Source: Actinoplanes sp. NBC_00393
GTDB taxonomy: Bacteria > Actinomycetota > Actinomycetes > Mycobacteriales > Micromonosporaceae
Reading direction: 5' to 3'
DNA length: 64,000 nucleotides
Assembly: GCF_036053395.1 (NCBI RefSeq)
Contig: NZ_CP107942.1
Coordinates: 5,670,501 to 5,734,500 of the forward strand
The position numbers were made by a program, and so were the translations under genes. Numbering within the stretch: the stretch's first letter is position 1; each line of letters begins with the position of its first letter. The notes below the pieces were generated by a model, which was given only the letters and a program-made list of their open reading frames with translations, made no database searches and was not told the origin of the DNA. Positions 16,619 through 25,085 of the stretch are shown here, one piece after another.

Positions 16619-18418
16619 TCAGCTGAGCCGCACCTTGATGCCGGAAGCGCCCGGCTGAACGCCGACCACGGTCCCGGAGGGATAGCGCAGTGTGTGATCA
16701 CGATCGGTCGAGATCAGCACGACGCCGATGCGGTGACCGGGTGCGAACACGTGGTCGGTGGTCTGCAGGTTCCAGCGGAAGGTGTAGGGCTTGCCCGGCT
16801 GGATCGGCTTGGTGACGGCCGGCGAGACCCGGTTGCGCACGTCGATCCACCCGCGGGTGACGATCTCGTAGGGCGTCGTCGCGGTGATGTACTCCCGGCG
16901 GTTGAAGCAGCCCGGATCGCCCTCGATGCCCGGCCCGATGCAGTCCTGGACCGGCAGGGTGCGGACGCCCGCGAAACGCTCCGCCTCGCCGTAATCGACC
17001 AGCAGCGCCGTCAGGTACGGCGAGTCACCGGTCAGATCGGCGCGGACCGTGACCTCGGGCGTCCCCGACAGCCGGGTCTGCTTGGTCAGCGGCGGCGTCA
17101 GATAGACGAGCCGGTTGGGGTCCGCAGCCGTCTCGTTGGCAGCCAGATCCTCGGCGGTACGCGCGGTGTTGTCCACGAACGTCTGCCGGGCCGCACCCGG
17201 CTTCGCGAACGGCACCGTCGTGGCCCGGCTGTCCGGAAGCGGCCAGTTGCGCGCGGTCTGCCACTGGTTCGGCGCGACCTCCACATCCGCGATCGGCTCC
17301 CGCAGAATCCCGGTGTCGATCTTGTAGAGCCACTGGTCGAACCACCGGTGCAGGGTGTTCAGCCACTGCTCACGCCGGATGTTGAACGGGTCGGTGTGCC
17401 CGGCCTGGTGCAGCCAGATCTTGCGGGGCACCCGGTTGGCGGCGAGCTCGTCCCACCACTGGCCGGCCTGCCCGGTCCGCACGTTGAAGTCGTGCAGCCC
17501 GTGCACCAGCAGGACGCTGGCCCGCACCTTGTCGGCGTCGCGCAGGTAGTCGCGCTCGGCCCAGAACCGGCTGTAGTCGCCGGTCTCCCGGTCCTGATCG
17601 CGTTCCAGCGCGGCCATGACATCCGCGCAGACCTCGGGATTCTGCCTGGTCAGGACGGCCTTGGCCAGCACGTCGGTGTCCTCGCCCTGGAAGCCGCCGG
17701 GCGCCACCACACCGCCGTTGGCGCGGTAGTAGTCGTACCAGCTGGAGATCGCGGCGATCGAGACGATCGTCTCCAGGCCGCGGACGCCGGTGGCGGCGAC
17801 CGCGTTCGGCAGAGTGCCGTTGTAGGAGACGCCGATCATGCCGGTGCGCCCGGTGGACCAGGCGGCCTTGACCGGCGCGCCGCTCTCGTCGAAGGCTTTG
17901 GCGCGCCCGTTGACCCAGTCGACGACCGCCTTCATGCCGAGGGTCTCGTTACGCCCGCCGGAGGTGGGGCAGCCGGTCGAACCGCCGGTGCCGAGGCTGT
18001 CGGCGAAGACCACGGCGTACCCGCGGAGCACGAAGTAGTTGTCCAGGTAGCCGGCGAAGGTGATGGTGTCGGCGCGGTTGGCGCCCACGTCGGCGCGCAG
18101 GGCGCTCGCGCCGTCCCGGTCGATGTCATCGTGGTTCGGGACGTCGTTGAGGCCCGCGTAGTACGGGCTCGGCTGGAAGATCACCGGGACTCTGCGGTCG
18201 GTGTCGGGACGGATGATGCGCACGGCGACCCGGTCCGGCGCGCCGTCGGCGTCGCTGTCGACCGTGGTCTGGACCCACACCTGCTCGCGGATGGCGGAGG
18301 CGTAGTCGTAGATCGGCTGGGTGCCCGCGGGCGGAGCCGGGGCGGCGGACGCCGCCGTGGCCGCGGTGGCGGCAACTACGGCGGAAATCGTCGCGGCGAG
18401 TAAACGAGCGAGTCGCAT
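16619..18418 (-). CDS. Secreted X-Pro dipeptidyl-peptidase, CocE/NonD family hydrolase
   Basis: A 599-residue exported serine peptidase (S15 fold). The ATG at 18418 directly precedes a signal peptide (RLARLLAATISAVVAATAATAASA). The nucleophile motif is GMIGVSYNGTLPN, the catalytic Asp is in LLVHGLHDFNV and the His in LHQAGHTDPF. The C-terminal jelly-roll domain (about 400-599) is typical of Xaa-Pro dipeptidyl-peptidases, which remove X-Pro dipeptides. Upstream in-frame residues look like non-coding. It is convergent with the pectate lyases and divergent from the M28 peptidase, so two exopeptidases share one promoter region. Confidence 0.9.
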   Translation of the reverse strand: MRLARLLAATISAVVAATAATAASAAPAPPAGTQPIYDYASAIREQVWVQTTVDSDADGAPDRVAVRIIRPDTDRRVPVIFQPSPYYAGLNDVPNHDDIDRDGASALRADVGANRADTITFAGYLDNYFVLRGYAVVFADSLGTGGSTGCPTSGGRNETLGMKAVVDWVNGRAKAFDESGAPVKAAWSTGRTGMIGVSYNGTLPNAVAATGVRGLETIVSIAAISSWYDYYRANGGVVAPGGFQGEDTDVLAKAVLTRQNPEVCADVMAALERDQDRETGDYSRFWAERDYLRDADKVRASVLLVHGLHDFNVRTGQAGQWWDELAANRVPRKIWLHQAGHTDPFNIRREQWLNTLHRWFDQWLYKIDTGILREPIADVEVAPNQWQTARNWPLPDSRATTVPFAKPGAARQTFVDNTARTAEDLAANETAADPNRLVYLTPPLTKQTRLSGTPEVTVRADLTGDSPYLTALLVDYGEAERFAGVRTLPVQDCIGPGIEGDPGCFNRREYITATTPYEIVTRGWIDVRNRVSPAVTKPIQPGKPYTFRWNLQTTDHVFAPGHRIGVVLISTDRDHTLRYPSGTVVGVQPGASGIKVRLS

Positions 18419-18538
18419 CGCGTCACCATATCGCCGACGTTCGATCGTCGGGGGGCCTCGCCCGATCATCCGGTGCATTGATGCTCACCATCGCATAGGT
18501 TGATCGGTGTTCCGATGTGGACCTAGGGGGATTCGAGG

Positions 18539-20137
18539 ATGAAACTCCGTTTACTGGCCGCCGCGGCGACCGCCACGGTGCTGGTGCTCGCGCCGGCCAC
18601 CACGGCGTCCGCCGGTGGTGGTCACGGCAACTCGTGCGGCAAGCAGGCCAACGACACCTACGCCGAGCTGCTCAAATGTGTGTCGCTCGGCGGCGTCATG
18701 GACCACCTCGAGGCGTTCCAGAAGATCGCCGACAGGAACGACGACGCGTCGTACCCGGGGACCCGGCACGCCGGTACCGAGGGGTACGCGAACAGCGTGA
18801 AGTACGTCGCCGGCAAGCTGAAGAAGGCCGGTTACCGGGTCACTCTGGACCCGTTCGAGTTCCAGTTCGTGTTCCCGGCGCTGCTGCAGCAGCTCACCCC
18901 GGTGAACGCGGAGTACGAGACCGGCCCGTTCACCAACAGCCCGTCCGGTGACGTGACCGGCCCGGTCGTCCCGGTCGACCTGAACCTCGTGGGTGACCGC
19001 GCCAGCACCAGCGGCTGCGAGGCCGCCGACTTCGCCGGCCTGGACTTCAGCGGGCCGAACGACATCGCCCTGATCCAGCGCGGTGGCCCGCCCGACAACT
19101 CCTGCACCTTCATCGTGAAGGCGCAGAACGCGCAGGCGGCCGGCGCCGAAGCCGTGATCATCATGAACCAGGGCAACGACCCGACCCGTGAGGGCCTGAT
19201 CGTCGGCACCCTCGGCGAGAACCCGCCGATCACCATCCCGGTCGTCGGCGCCAGCTTCGCCAACGGTGTCGCACTCGCCCAGGCCGGCTCGACCGCGCAC
19301 GTGCGGATCCTGCCGTCCGAGACGCGTACCGACGTCAACGTGATCGCTGAACTGCCCGGCAGGAACCGCAACAACGTGGTCATGGCCGGCGCGCACCTGG
19401 ACAGCGAGACCGAGGGCCCGGGCATCAACGACAACGGCTCCGGTTCGGCCGCGATCCTCGAGACCGCGCTGCAGATGGCCAAGGTCAAGCCGCAGAACAC
19501 CGTGCGGTTCGCCTGGTGGGGCGCCGAGGAGCTCGGTCTGATCGGCTCGACGGCGTACGTCAACGAGCTCACCCAGGCGGAGAAGGACCGGATCGCGCTC
19601 TACCTGAACTACGACATGGTCGGCTCGCCGAACTACATCTTCATGGTCTACGACGCTGACCAGTCGACGTTCCCGGCGCCGGTTCCGGTTCCGCCGGGCT
19701 CGACCGCCATCGAGGATCTCTACGAGTCGTACTACACCTGGAAGGGCGAGCCGTACGACGACGCCGAGTTCTCCGGTCGCAGCGACTACCAGGCGTTCAT
19801 CGAGGCAGGCATCCCGTCGGGTGGCCTCTTCACCGGCGCCGAAGTCGTCAAGACCGAGGAGCAGCAGGCCATCTGGGGCGGCACGGCCGGCGAGTCGTTC
19901 GACCAGTGCTACCACATCGCCTGCGACGACATCGACAACCTCGACAAGCACGCGCTCGAGGTCAACAGCGACCTGATCGCGTTCGCCCAGCTCACCTTCG
20001 CCTTCTCGACCGAGTCGGTGAACGGCGTGCCGGGTAAGAAGGTTCCCGGCAAGCCGATCAGGCTGCCGGCCCCGGCCGGCCCGGAGGGCACCTTCACCAC
20101 CACCGACGGCGGCGACAGCCACCACCCGGCGGACTGA
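18539..20137 (+). CDS. Secreted M28 family zinc aminopeptidase with PA domain
   Basis: A 532-residue exported metallopeptidase. The signal peptide (1-25) is cut near TASAGG. The PA (protease-associated) insert lies at about 135-265, followed by the M28 catalytic domain. Zinc ligands and catalytic residues can be placed: GAHLDS (His), NDNGSG (Asp bridging), WGAEELG (Glu-Glu), NYDMVG (Asp) and CYHIACDD (His). Relatives cleave N-terminal residues from peptides outside the cell. The C-terminal 30 residues are a low-complexity tail. GAGG lies 4-5 bases before the ATG. It ends in a strong terminator. Confidence 0.93.
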   Translation: MKLRLLAAAATATVLVLAPATTASAGGGHGNSCGKQANDTYAELLKCVSLGGVMDHLEAFQKIADRNDDASYPGTRHAGTEGYANSVKYVAGKLKKAGYRVTLDPFEFQFVFPALLQQLTPVNAEYETGPFTNSPSGDVTGPVVPVDLNLVGDRASTSGCEAADFAGLDFSGPNDIALIQRGGPPDNSCTFIVKAQNAQAAGAEAVIIMNQGNDPTREGLIVGTLGENPPITIPVVGASFANGVALAQAGSTAHVRILPSETRTDVNVIAELPGRNRNNVVMAGAHLDSETEGPGINDNGSGSAAILETALQMAKVKPQNTVRFAWWGAEELGLIGSTAYVNELTQAEKDRIALYLNYDMVGSPNYIFMVYDADQSTFPAPVPVPPGSTAIEDLYESYYTWKGEPYDDAEFSGRSDYQAFIEAGIPSGGLFTGAEVVKTEEQQAIWGGTAGESFDQCYHIACDDIDNLDKHALEVNSDLIAFAQLTFAFSTESVNGVPGKKVPGKPIRLPAPAGPEGTFTTTDGGDSHHPAD

Positions 20138-20148
20138 TCCGACATCAG

Positions 20149-20190
20149 CGCGGGCCGTGGCGAAACTGCCACGGCCCGCGTTGTCTTTTT
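20149..20190 (+). terminator. Strong rho-independent terminator
   Basis: CGCGGGCCGTGGC and GCCACGGCCCGCG form a perfect 13-bp stem around a GAAACT loop, followed by TTGTCTTTTT. This is the best intrinsic terminator in the window and ends the M28 peptidase transcript. It finishes just before the GTG of the next gene. Confidence 0.95.
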
Positions 20191-20191
20191 C

Positions 20192-20935
20192 GTGAAGCAC
20201 TTCCCGCTCCGCCGTCTCGTCGTCCCGGGGCTGCTCATCCTCCTGCTCACCGGCACGTTCGCCACACCCACCGGCCGCGCTGTCTGGAAGCCTGGACCGC
20301 CGGTCACCACGGTGGCCCGCTTCAACTTCGACGGCGCCGGCAACGCCGCCTGGTCCGACATCAGCGGGCACGGCCACACCCTGACCCCGGTCACCGGCGG
20401 CCAGGCCACCGTCATCCGCGAATCACACGCCGGCGGCCAGGCCGTCCGCTTCCCACCGCGCTGCAAACGCGGCCGCCCGTGCCCCCGCATGGTCCTGCGC
20501 GCTGCAGGCACCCCCGCCCTCAACCCCGGCGCCCGCCCGTTTCGCTACGGCGCCGCCATCCGCCTCGCTCCGAACCGCACCAGCAAAGGCCAGAACCTCC
20601 TGCAGAAGGGCTTCTCCGCCGAAGGCAGCCAGTACAAACTCCAGATCGACGGCCGCTCCGGCCACCCGAGCTGCGCGCTGGTCGCCGGCAAGGCCATCCA
20701 CCTGGCCCTCGCCAAACTCAGCGTCGCCGACGACCGCTGGCACACCCTGGAATGCCGCCGCGCCGGCACCAGCCTGTCCGTCCTCATCGACGGCGTCACG
20801 CAGGGCAGCGCGGTGGTGCCGGCCGGGCTGTCCATCAGCAACGGGCGGCCGCTGAGCATCGGCGGCAAGAGCGCCTACGGCGACAACGACCAGTACCACG
20901 GCCTGCTGGACGATGTCTGGATCGCAGTGGGTTAA
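20192..20935 (+). CDS. Secreted LamG/concanavalin A-like domain protein
   Basis: A 247-residue exported protein with a basic N-terminus and hydrophobic signal (VVPGLLILLLTGTFA). It then has a single LamG-type beta-sandwich: VARFNFDGAGNAAWSDISGHG at the start, LQIDGRSG in the middle and GLLDDVWIAVG at the end. Such domains bind glycans or serve as adhesion modules; no catalytic residues are visible. The only workable start is the GTG at 20192, immediately after the terminator T-run with no room for a ribosome site. The transcript may therefore be leaderless, or it may be read through from the M28 gene. Confidence 0.78.
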   Translation: MKHFPLRRLVVPGLLILLLTGTFATPTGRAVWKPGPPVTTVARFNFDGAGNAAWSDISGHGHTLTPVTGGQATVIRESHAGGQAVRFPPRCKRGRPCPRMVLRAAGTPALNPGARPFRYGAAIRLAPNRTSKGQNLLQKGFSAEGSQYKLQIDGRSGHPSCALVAGKAIHLALAKLSVADDRWHTLECRRAGTSLSVLIDGVTQGSAVVPAGLSISNGRPLSIGGKSAYGDNDQYHGLLDDVWIAVG

Positions 20936-20952
20936 GACCTTTCGGAGTACGA
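20934..20952 (+). repeat. Second copy of the 19-bp gene-end motif
   Basis: AAGACCTTTCGGAGTACGA overlaps the stop codon of the LamG gene and differs by one base from 1863-1881. Both copies sit at the junction between a gene end and a GC-rich repeat array. Confidence 0.7.
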
Positions 20953-21052
20953 GCATCGACTCCCCGCCGAAACCGTCGCAGTTCCGCCGTTCGACGCGAT
21001 CGGGGTGCCGCTCAAGGCCGATGCGCGCCCGCCGGGCTGAAGCAGGTGGTCC

Positions 21053-21246
21053 AGCTGACCCCCACTGCCGTCTCCGCCGCCGCCAAGCACACCGGCTGAC
21101 CGTGAGCGTTGCTTCAACGGCGCGGAAGCAGCAGCCCGCGACAGCCGGACCGAAGCGGCTGACCGCCAGCGCTGCTTCGGCGCCGCGGAAGCAGCAGCCC
21201 GCGACAGCCGAACCAAAGCGGCTGACCGCCAGCGCTGCTTCGGCGG
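21053..21246. repeat. Tandem 63-bp repeats (family A) in a convergent gap
   Basis: GGCTGACCG starts recur at 21094, 21157 and 21220, exactly 63 bp apart. The units contain CAGCGCTGCTTCGG-type and GCGGAAGCAGCAGCCCGCGACAGCC segments. A degenerate unit precedes them at 21053. This fills most of the gap (20936-21278) between the converging LamG and patatin genes; no gene is seen in it. Confidence 0.88.
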
Positions 21247-21278
21247 CGGCTGCGCCGGGCGTACCCCGGAATGGCCGG

Positions 21279-22076
21279 CTATCCCTGTTGCCACTCGCGG
21301 CGCGCAGCGGCCGCGGTCTTCAGCGCCTGCAGGAGCGGCAGGGCCTTCTCGGCGGCGGCGCGGCCGGCCTCCTCGAACTCGGGGATGCGGGAGAGCTCCC
21401 AGAACGCGTATTCGTCGACCTCGGGGCACAGGACCAGGTCGGCGTCCTCAGCGAGCGTGTCGGTGCCGCCGGGCTGCAGCGTGCTGACCGCGACCATGAT
21501 GTGCAGCAGGGTCGTCGGCGGGCGGCGCGGGAGCGGGCCCGAGACGTCGACGGCTACGACGATGTCGGCGCCGAGTTCGCGGGCGAGCCGGGCCGGAACC
21601 ATGTTGACCAGGCCGCCGTCCACGAGCAGATGGCCGTCCCGGTCGACCGGCGGGAAGACACCGGGGATGGCGGCGCTGGCCAGGACCGCGCTGCCCACTG
21701 AGCCGTCGCGCATCACGACCTCGCTGCCGGTGGTGAGGTCGCAGGCTACCGCGGCGAAGGGCCGTTCCAGCTGGTCGAATTGCAGGCCGCCGACCGCGTG
21801 GTCCAGGAAGGCGGCCAGCTTGGCGGTCTCGAACAGGGCCTTGCGGGTCCGAGCGGGGCGGATCAACCGGGCCCAGCGCAGGGTCTGCGCCAGCTTGGCG
21901 ATCTCCGACGGGGTCTTGCCCGAGGCGTAGAGCGCGCCGACCAGGGCGCCGGCGCTGGTCCCGGTGATCACGGCGGGTTCCAGGCCGGCGCGGTCGAGCA
22001 CGTCGAGTACGCCGATGTGGGCGGCGCCGCGCACCGCGCCACCACCCAGGGCCAGGCCGATCCGGATGTCGCTCAT
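21279..22076 (-). CDS. Patatin-like phospholipase family protein
   Basis: A 265-residue soluble serine hydrolase of the bacterial patatin (RssA/YchK-like) type. The oxyanion loop is GLALGGGAVRGAAHIGVL at residues 6-23, the nucleophile elbow is GTSAGALVG, and the catalytic Asp is in DGGLVNMVP. Patatins use a Ser-Asp dyad to release fatty acids from lipids. The start at 22076 was chosen because the oxyanion motif must lie near the N-terminus and GGTGG precedes it. Four bases of purine-rich DNA separate that site from the ATG. The C-terminus is helical and charged. The substrate is unknown. Confidence 0.92.
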   Translation of the reverse strand: MSDIRIGLALGGGAVRGAAHIGVLDVLDRAGLEPAVITGTSAGALVGALYASGKTPSEIAKLAQTLRWARLIRPARTRKALFETAKLAAFLDHAVGGLQFDQLERPFAAVACDLTTGSEVVMRDGSVGSAVLASAAIPGVFPPVDRDGHLLVDGGLVNMVPARLARELGADIVVAVDVSGPLPRRPPTTLLHIMVAVSTLQPGGTDTLAEDADLVLCPEVDEYAFWELSRIPEFEEAGRAAAEKALPLLQALKTAAAARREWQQG

Positions 22077-22137
22077 TCCCACCACCCTGCGGTCTCGATC
22101 GGCCGAGAGCAAGCACCCGCTGGTCAGCGGCCCGGTG

Positions 22138-22569
22138 TCAGCTGGGCCGGGTGGCGTTGCGCTCGACCAGGGCGACCAGTCCGGCGAGGTCGGAGGCCAG
22201 GACCCGGTCCAGACCGGCCATTTCGGCGGCGCGTTCGGCGGCCTTCGGGCCGTCCATGCGGGCGTGCAGTTCGAGGCGGCTGCCGGTGCCGTGGGGGTGG
22301 GATTCGTGGCGGACGGTGAGCTCGGCGCCGTCGAGGACCAGGGTGTCCTGGTAGGCCAGCCCGGGCACCAGGTCGGAGACGATGAACGGGCATTCCGGGC
22401 CGTCCTTGGCCTTCATCACTCCGCGGGCGCCGATGGCCAGCGGTTCGGCCAGGCGGAGATACTCCATGCCGGGCGCCCATTCCGTGTGGGTCTCCACGTC
22501 GCACCAGCGGGCGTGGAAGTGTTCCGGCGCGACCCACGACTCAGCGACGATGTGCCCGATCTCGATCAT
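22138..22569 (-). CDS. SRPBCC (START/polyketide cyclase-like) family protein
   Basis: A 143-residue protein beginning MIEIGHIVAESWVAPEHFHARWCDVETHTEW. That opening is the first strand and helix of an SRPBCC fold, and the C-terminus is a long helix. Members bind hydrophobic ligands or act as lipid-transfer proteins or cyclases. It lies upstream of the patatin gene on the same strand (61 bp gap) and may be cotranscribed. A much longer frame upstream is the antisense shadow of the RNA ligase gene. The start has no clear ribosome site. The ligand is unknown. Confidence 0.78.
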   Translation of the reverse strand: MIEIGHIVAESWVAPEHFHARWCDVETHTEWAPGMEYLRLAEPLAIGARGVMKAKDGPECPFIVSDLVPGLAYQDTLVLDGAELTVRHESHPHGTGSRLELHARMDGPKAAERAAEMAGLDRVLASDLAGLVALVERNATRPS

Positions 22570-22650
22570 GGCCGCATCGTTGCAGACGCCGATCGGGACG
22601 CTCGCCGCGGCGGGCCGATATCCGTTTTGTCCGCGTGGCAGCATGGCCGC

Positions 22651-23202
22651 ATGAACAAGATCCCGACGGTGTTCCTCCGCGACCCGGACAACCGGAAGCG
22701 GACCCTTCCCGAGGTCAACCCGGTCTGCCAGTGGGTGCTCGACGGCAAGGGAACGCCGACGCGGAAATACGACGGCACCTGCGTGATGCTCGACGACGAC
22801 GGCGTCTGGTGGGCGCGGCGCGAGGTGCGGCCGGACCGGACGCGGCCGCCGGGCTACCAGCCGGTGATGACGGATGAGGTGACCGGCAAGACGGTCGGCT
22901 GGGAGCCGGTCGCGCAGTCGTCCTACGCGGCCTGCCACGCCGAGGCCGTCGCCGACGGCACGCAGCGCAAGCCGGGCACCTACGAACTCATCGGACCCAA
23001 GATCAACGGCAACCCCGAGGGGGTACGCGCACACGAGCTCGTCCCCCACGCCGAAGCCGAGCATTTCGACGTGCCCCGCGACTTCGACGGCCTGCGGGAG
23101 TGGCTGCTGACGCACCCGCACTACGAGGGAATCGTCTGGCATCACGCCCAGCCGGACGGGACCGTACGCATGGCGAAGTTGAAGGTCAGAGATTTTCAGT
23201 AG
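22651..23202 (+). CDS. RNA ligase of the RLIG1/DUF5565 type
   Basis: A 183-residue nucleotidyltransferase. The AMP-accepting Lys39 lies in KYDGT (39-43), followed by CVMLDDDGVWWARR. Motif IV is EGIVWHH (159-165) and motif V is KLK (Lys176, Lys178) at the C-terminus. The order and the RKYDGTC context resemble C12orf29/RLIG1, a 5'-3' RNA ligase of animals, and its bacterial relatives annotated as RNA ligase 1 family. It would seal 5'-phosphate and 3'-OH RNA ends with ATP. The protein is minimal, with no added RNA-binding domain. The start is divergent from the SRPBCC gene with an 81-bp gap. The 3' end overlaps the converging hydrolase gene by 7 bp. Confidence 0.8.
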   Translation: MNKIPTVFLRDPDNRKRTLPEVNPVCQWVLDGKGTPTRKYDGTCVMLDDDGVWWARREVRPDRTRPPGYQPVMTDEVTGKTVGWEPVAQSSYAACHAEAVADGTQRKPGTYELIGPKINGNPEGVRAHELVPHAEAEHFDVPRDFDGLREWLLTHPHYEGIVWHHAQPDGTVRMAKLKVRDFQ

Positions 23203-23999
23203 AGGACGTCCCGGAGCCGGCCGGCGAATCGTTCCGGGTCGTCGACGAAGCCGATGTGGTCGCCGGGGAACGTGATCCGTTCAACGCCGAGGCGGGCCGC
23301 CAGCGCTGCCGACGTGCGGTCACAGATCTGCCCGGTGGATTCCGCGCCGACGCCGACGACGATGCGGGTGGACGCGTCGCGCAACAGGTCGATGTCAGGG
23401 ATCCACTGGGCGGATGCGCGCAGTTCGTGAGCAAACCAGAAATGCTCATCGGCGACGTCCTGCGGGTCGCGTTCCCCGCTGAACATCTGCTTCACGACCT
23501 CGTCGGGGATGCTGATGCTCGCCTGCCCGAAGAACTTCGTCCAGGCGCCGACCACGTCCCCGGCGAGGTAGGTGGCTATGTAATCGGCGGTCTGCGCGCG
23601 GACGTGATCGCGGTCGTCGAGCAGTTCGGCCAGCGGCGGCTCGTGGGCGACGACGGTGTGGACCAGCTCGGGATGGGCCTGGACGAGGGCGAGGGCGGTG
23701 ACCGCGCCACCGCTGGAGCCCATCACCGCGGCCGGCCCGGCGTCGAGGTGGCGCAGGAGCCGGCTGAGGTCATCGGCGCGCAGTTCCGGGGTCGAGTCCC
23801 GCTCCCGGTCGTCGACCGAGCTGCGGTTGATGCCCCGAGGGTCGGTGGTGAGCACGGTGTGATCGGCGGCGAGCAGCTCGGCCAGTCCCGCGAAGGACGT
23901 CGCGTTCATCGGCGCGCCGACCAGCACCACGAGCGGCCCGGCGCCGCGGATCTCGTAGTAGAGGGTCGCGCCCGGCACTTGCAGAATGTTGTTCTCCAT
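23196..23999 (-). CDS. Alpha/beta hydrolase
   Basis: A 267-residue hydrolase. The oxyanion region is VVLVGAPMNATSF, the nucleophile elbow is VMGSSGGAV, and the catalytic His is in FPGDHIGF. The acid residue is less clear: the usual GxGxDS strand end reads VGVGAES, so Glu may replace Asp. It starts MENNILQVPGATLYYE, the typical first strands of the fold. Its ATG faces the next plus-strand ATG with only 3 bp between them. The substrate is unknown; it is probably an esterase or haloalkane-type hydrolase. Confidence 0.85.
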   Translation of the reverse strand: MENNILQVPGATLYYEIRGAGPLVVLVGAPMNATSFAGLAELLAADHTVLTTDPRGINRSSVDDRERDSTPELRADDLSRLLRHLDAGPAAVMGSSGGAVTALALVQAHPELVHTVVAHEPPLAELLDDRDHVRAQTADYIATYLAGDVVGAWTKFFGQASISIPDEVVKQMFSGERDPQDVADEHFWFAHELRASAQWIPDIDLLRDASTRIVVGVGAESTGQICDRTSAALAARLGVERITFPGDHIGFVDDPERFAGRLRDVLY

Positions 24000-24002
24000 A
24001 CC

Positions 24003-24551
24003 ATGACGACGAACGGCAACCCGCCCGAAGGACATCTCGCCGCGGTCCGCGCGGATGTCGCAGTCATCGACGAGTTGCTGCGTGACATCGCCCAGCGCCC
24101 GGTCGACCTGAGCGACCCGGACTGGGTGACGAGACACCGGCAGGCGCCGCCGCCGGTCGAGGAGGCCGGGGTGGCGGCCGGGGCAGCTGCCGCGTTGGCG
24201 GCGCTGCTGGACGCGTACGAAGCGGGCGGTCCCCCGGTGCGCGAGCAGGTCCGGGACATCTTCCGGACCTACCGGTCCTTCCGCTGGGCTGCCCATCTGC
24301 CCCGGGAATGGAAGTCGGCGGCGGAGTTCCGCCGCCGGCTCGTACACGTCTCCGCGATGGACCAGGGCGCCGATCCCCGCGACGAGCTGATGACGATCTG
24401 GTCGCTGTGCAACCGGGCCCGCGAGCTGGGCATCGACGTGGAACCCGTGCTCCGCGAGGTGGCAGACCTGTCCTCCGACGCGGATCACTACGGGTTCGGG
24501 TCGATGCGGGCGCTGATCATGCGAGGTCTGGAGGAACACGACATCGGCTGA
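24003..24551 (+). CDS. Conserved hypothetical protein
   Basis: A 182-residue soluble, mostly helical protein with no recognised domain. It begins with a flexible segment and a heptad-like helix (VRADVAVIDELLRDIAQRPVDL). A tryptophan/arginine-rich core (FRTYRSFRWAAHLPREW) and an acidic helical C-terminus follow, the latter with LMTIWSLCNRARELGID. A frame extends far upstream, but that part is antisense to the hydrolase gene. The ATG at 24003 is 3 bp from the divergent hydrolase ATG, so either both mRNAs are leaderless or one true start lies further in. Codon use is normal for the window. Confidence 0.6.
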   Translation: MTTNGNPPEGHLAAVRADVAVIDELLRDIAQRPVDLSDPDWVTRHRQAPPPVEEAGVAAGAAAALAALLDAYEAGGPPVREQVRDIFRTYRSFRWAAHLPREWKSAAEFRRRLVHVSAMDQGADPRDELMTIWSLCNRARELGIDVEPVLREVADLSSDADHYGFGSMRALIMRGLEEHDIG

Positions 24552-25085
24552 CAGGTTCGGGGTCGAGGTCCGCCGGCAGCAACGGCCGCGGTCCAGCCCG
24601 GAAGCCGTAACTCCCAGCTGGGTGGTCCCCAGACCGGCTTCGCGGCGGCCAGCTGGATGCTGCGGCTGCGTCCACCGGCCGGAAGGGTGCACAACTCCCA
24701 GCCGAAGGACGAAATGCCCGGAAAACACTCGCCCGGCTGTGTCTTACGGCTACCCCGAGCCCTTTCGCCCTGCCGATCAACCAGCAGACCCCGCCGGGAT
24801 GCCGACGCCACCGGCCAGCCGGCCGCCGCTCGTGCCGGTGATCGCCGAGCAGTCACCGGGTGGGAGAGGTAGGCCGCGACCCCTCTCGATATCGCGTGCG
24901 CACGGTGTCAGCAGACCTCCACACACCGAACGATCACACCGCGCCGGCCCTGATTCGTTCCGCCGTCCAGACGAATGGGGCGGCGACCGCGCCGATTCCG
25001 CCCGCGCGGCAGCCGACTGACCAGGAGCGCGGCTCCCGCGATCAACAGCGGCCGGAGGGCGCTGCCGGACCGGCGAGGTCGGGGG
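24552..25085. other. 534-bp convergent gap, no gene or clear structure
   Basis: The gap lies between the hypothetical gene and the converging HAD gene. Open frames on both strands are present but show no domain, no ribosome site and no family likeness. AACTCCCAGC occurs twice (about 24608 and 24692). I see no strong terminator hairpin and no tandem repeat here, unlike the other large convergent gaps. Confidence 0.5.

Noticed and set aside
24517..25020. Overlapping frames on both strands in the 534-bp convergent gap
   Set aside because: None shows a domain, a consistent start or a sensible composition; they compete with each other over the same DNA.
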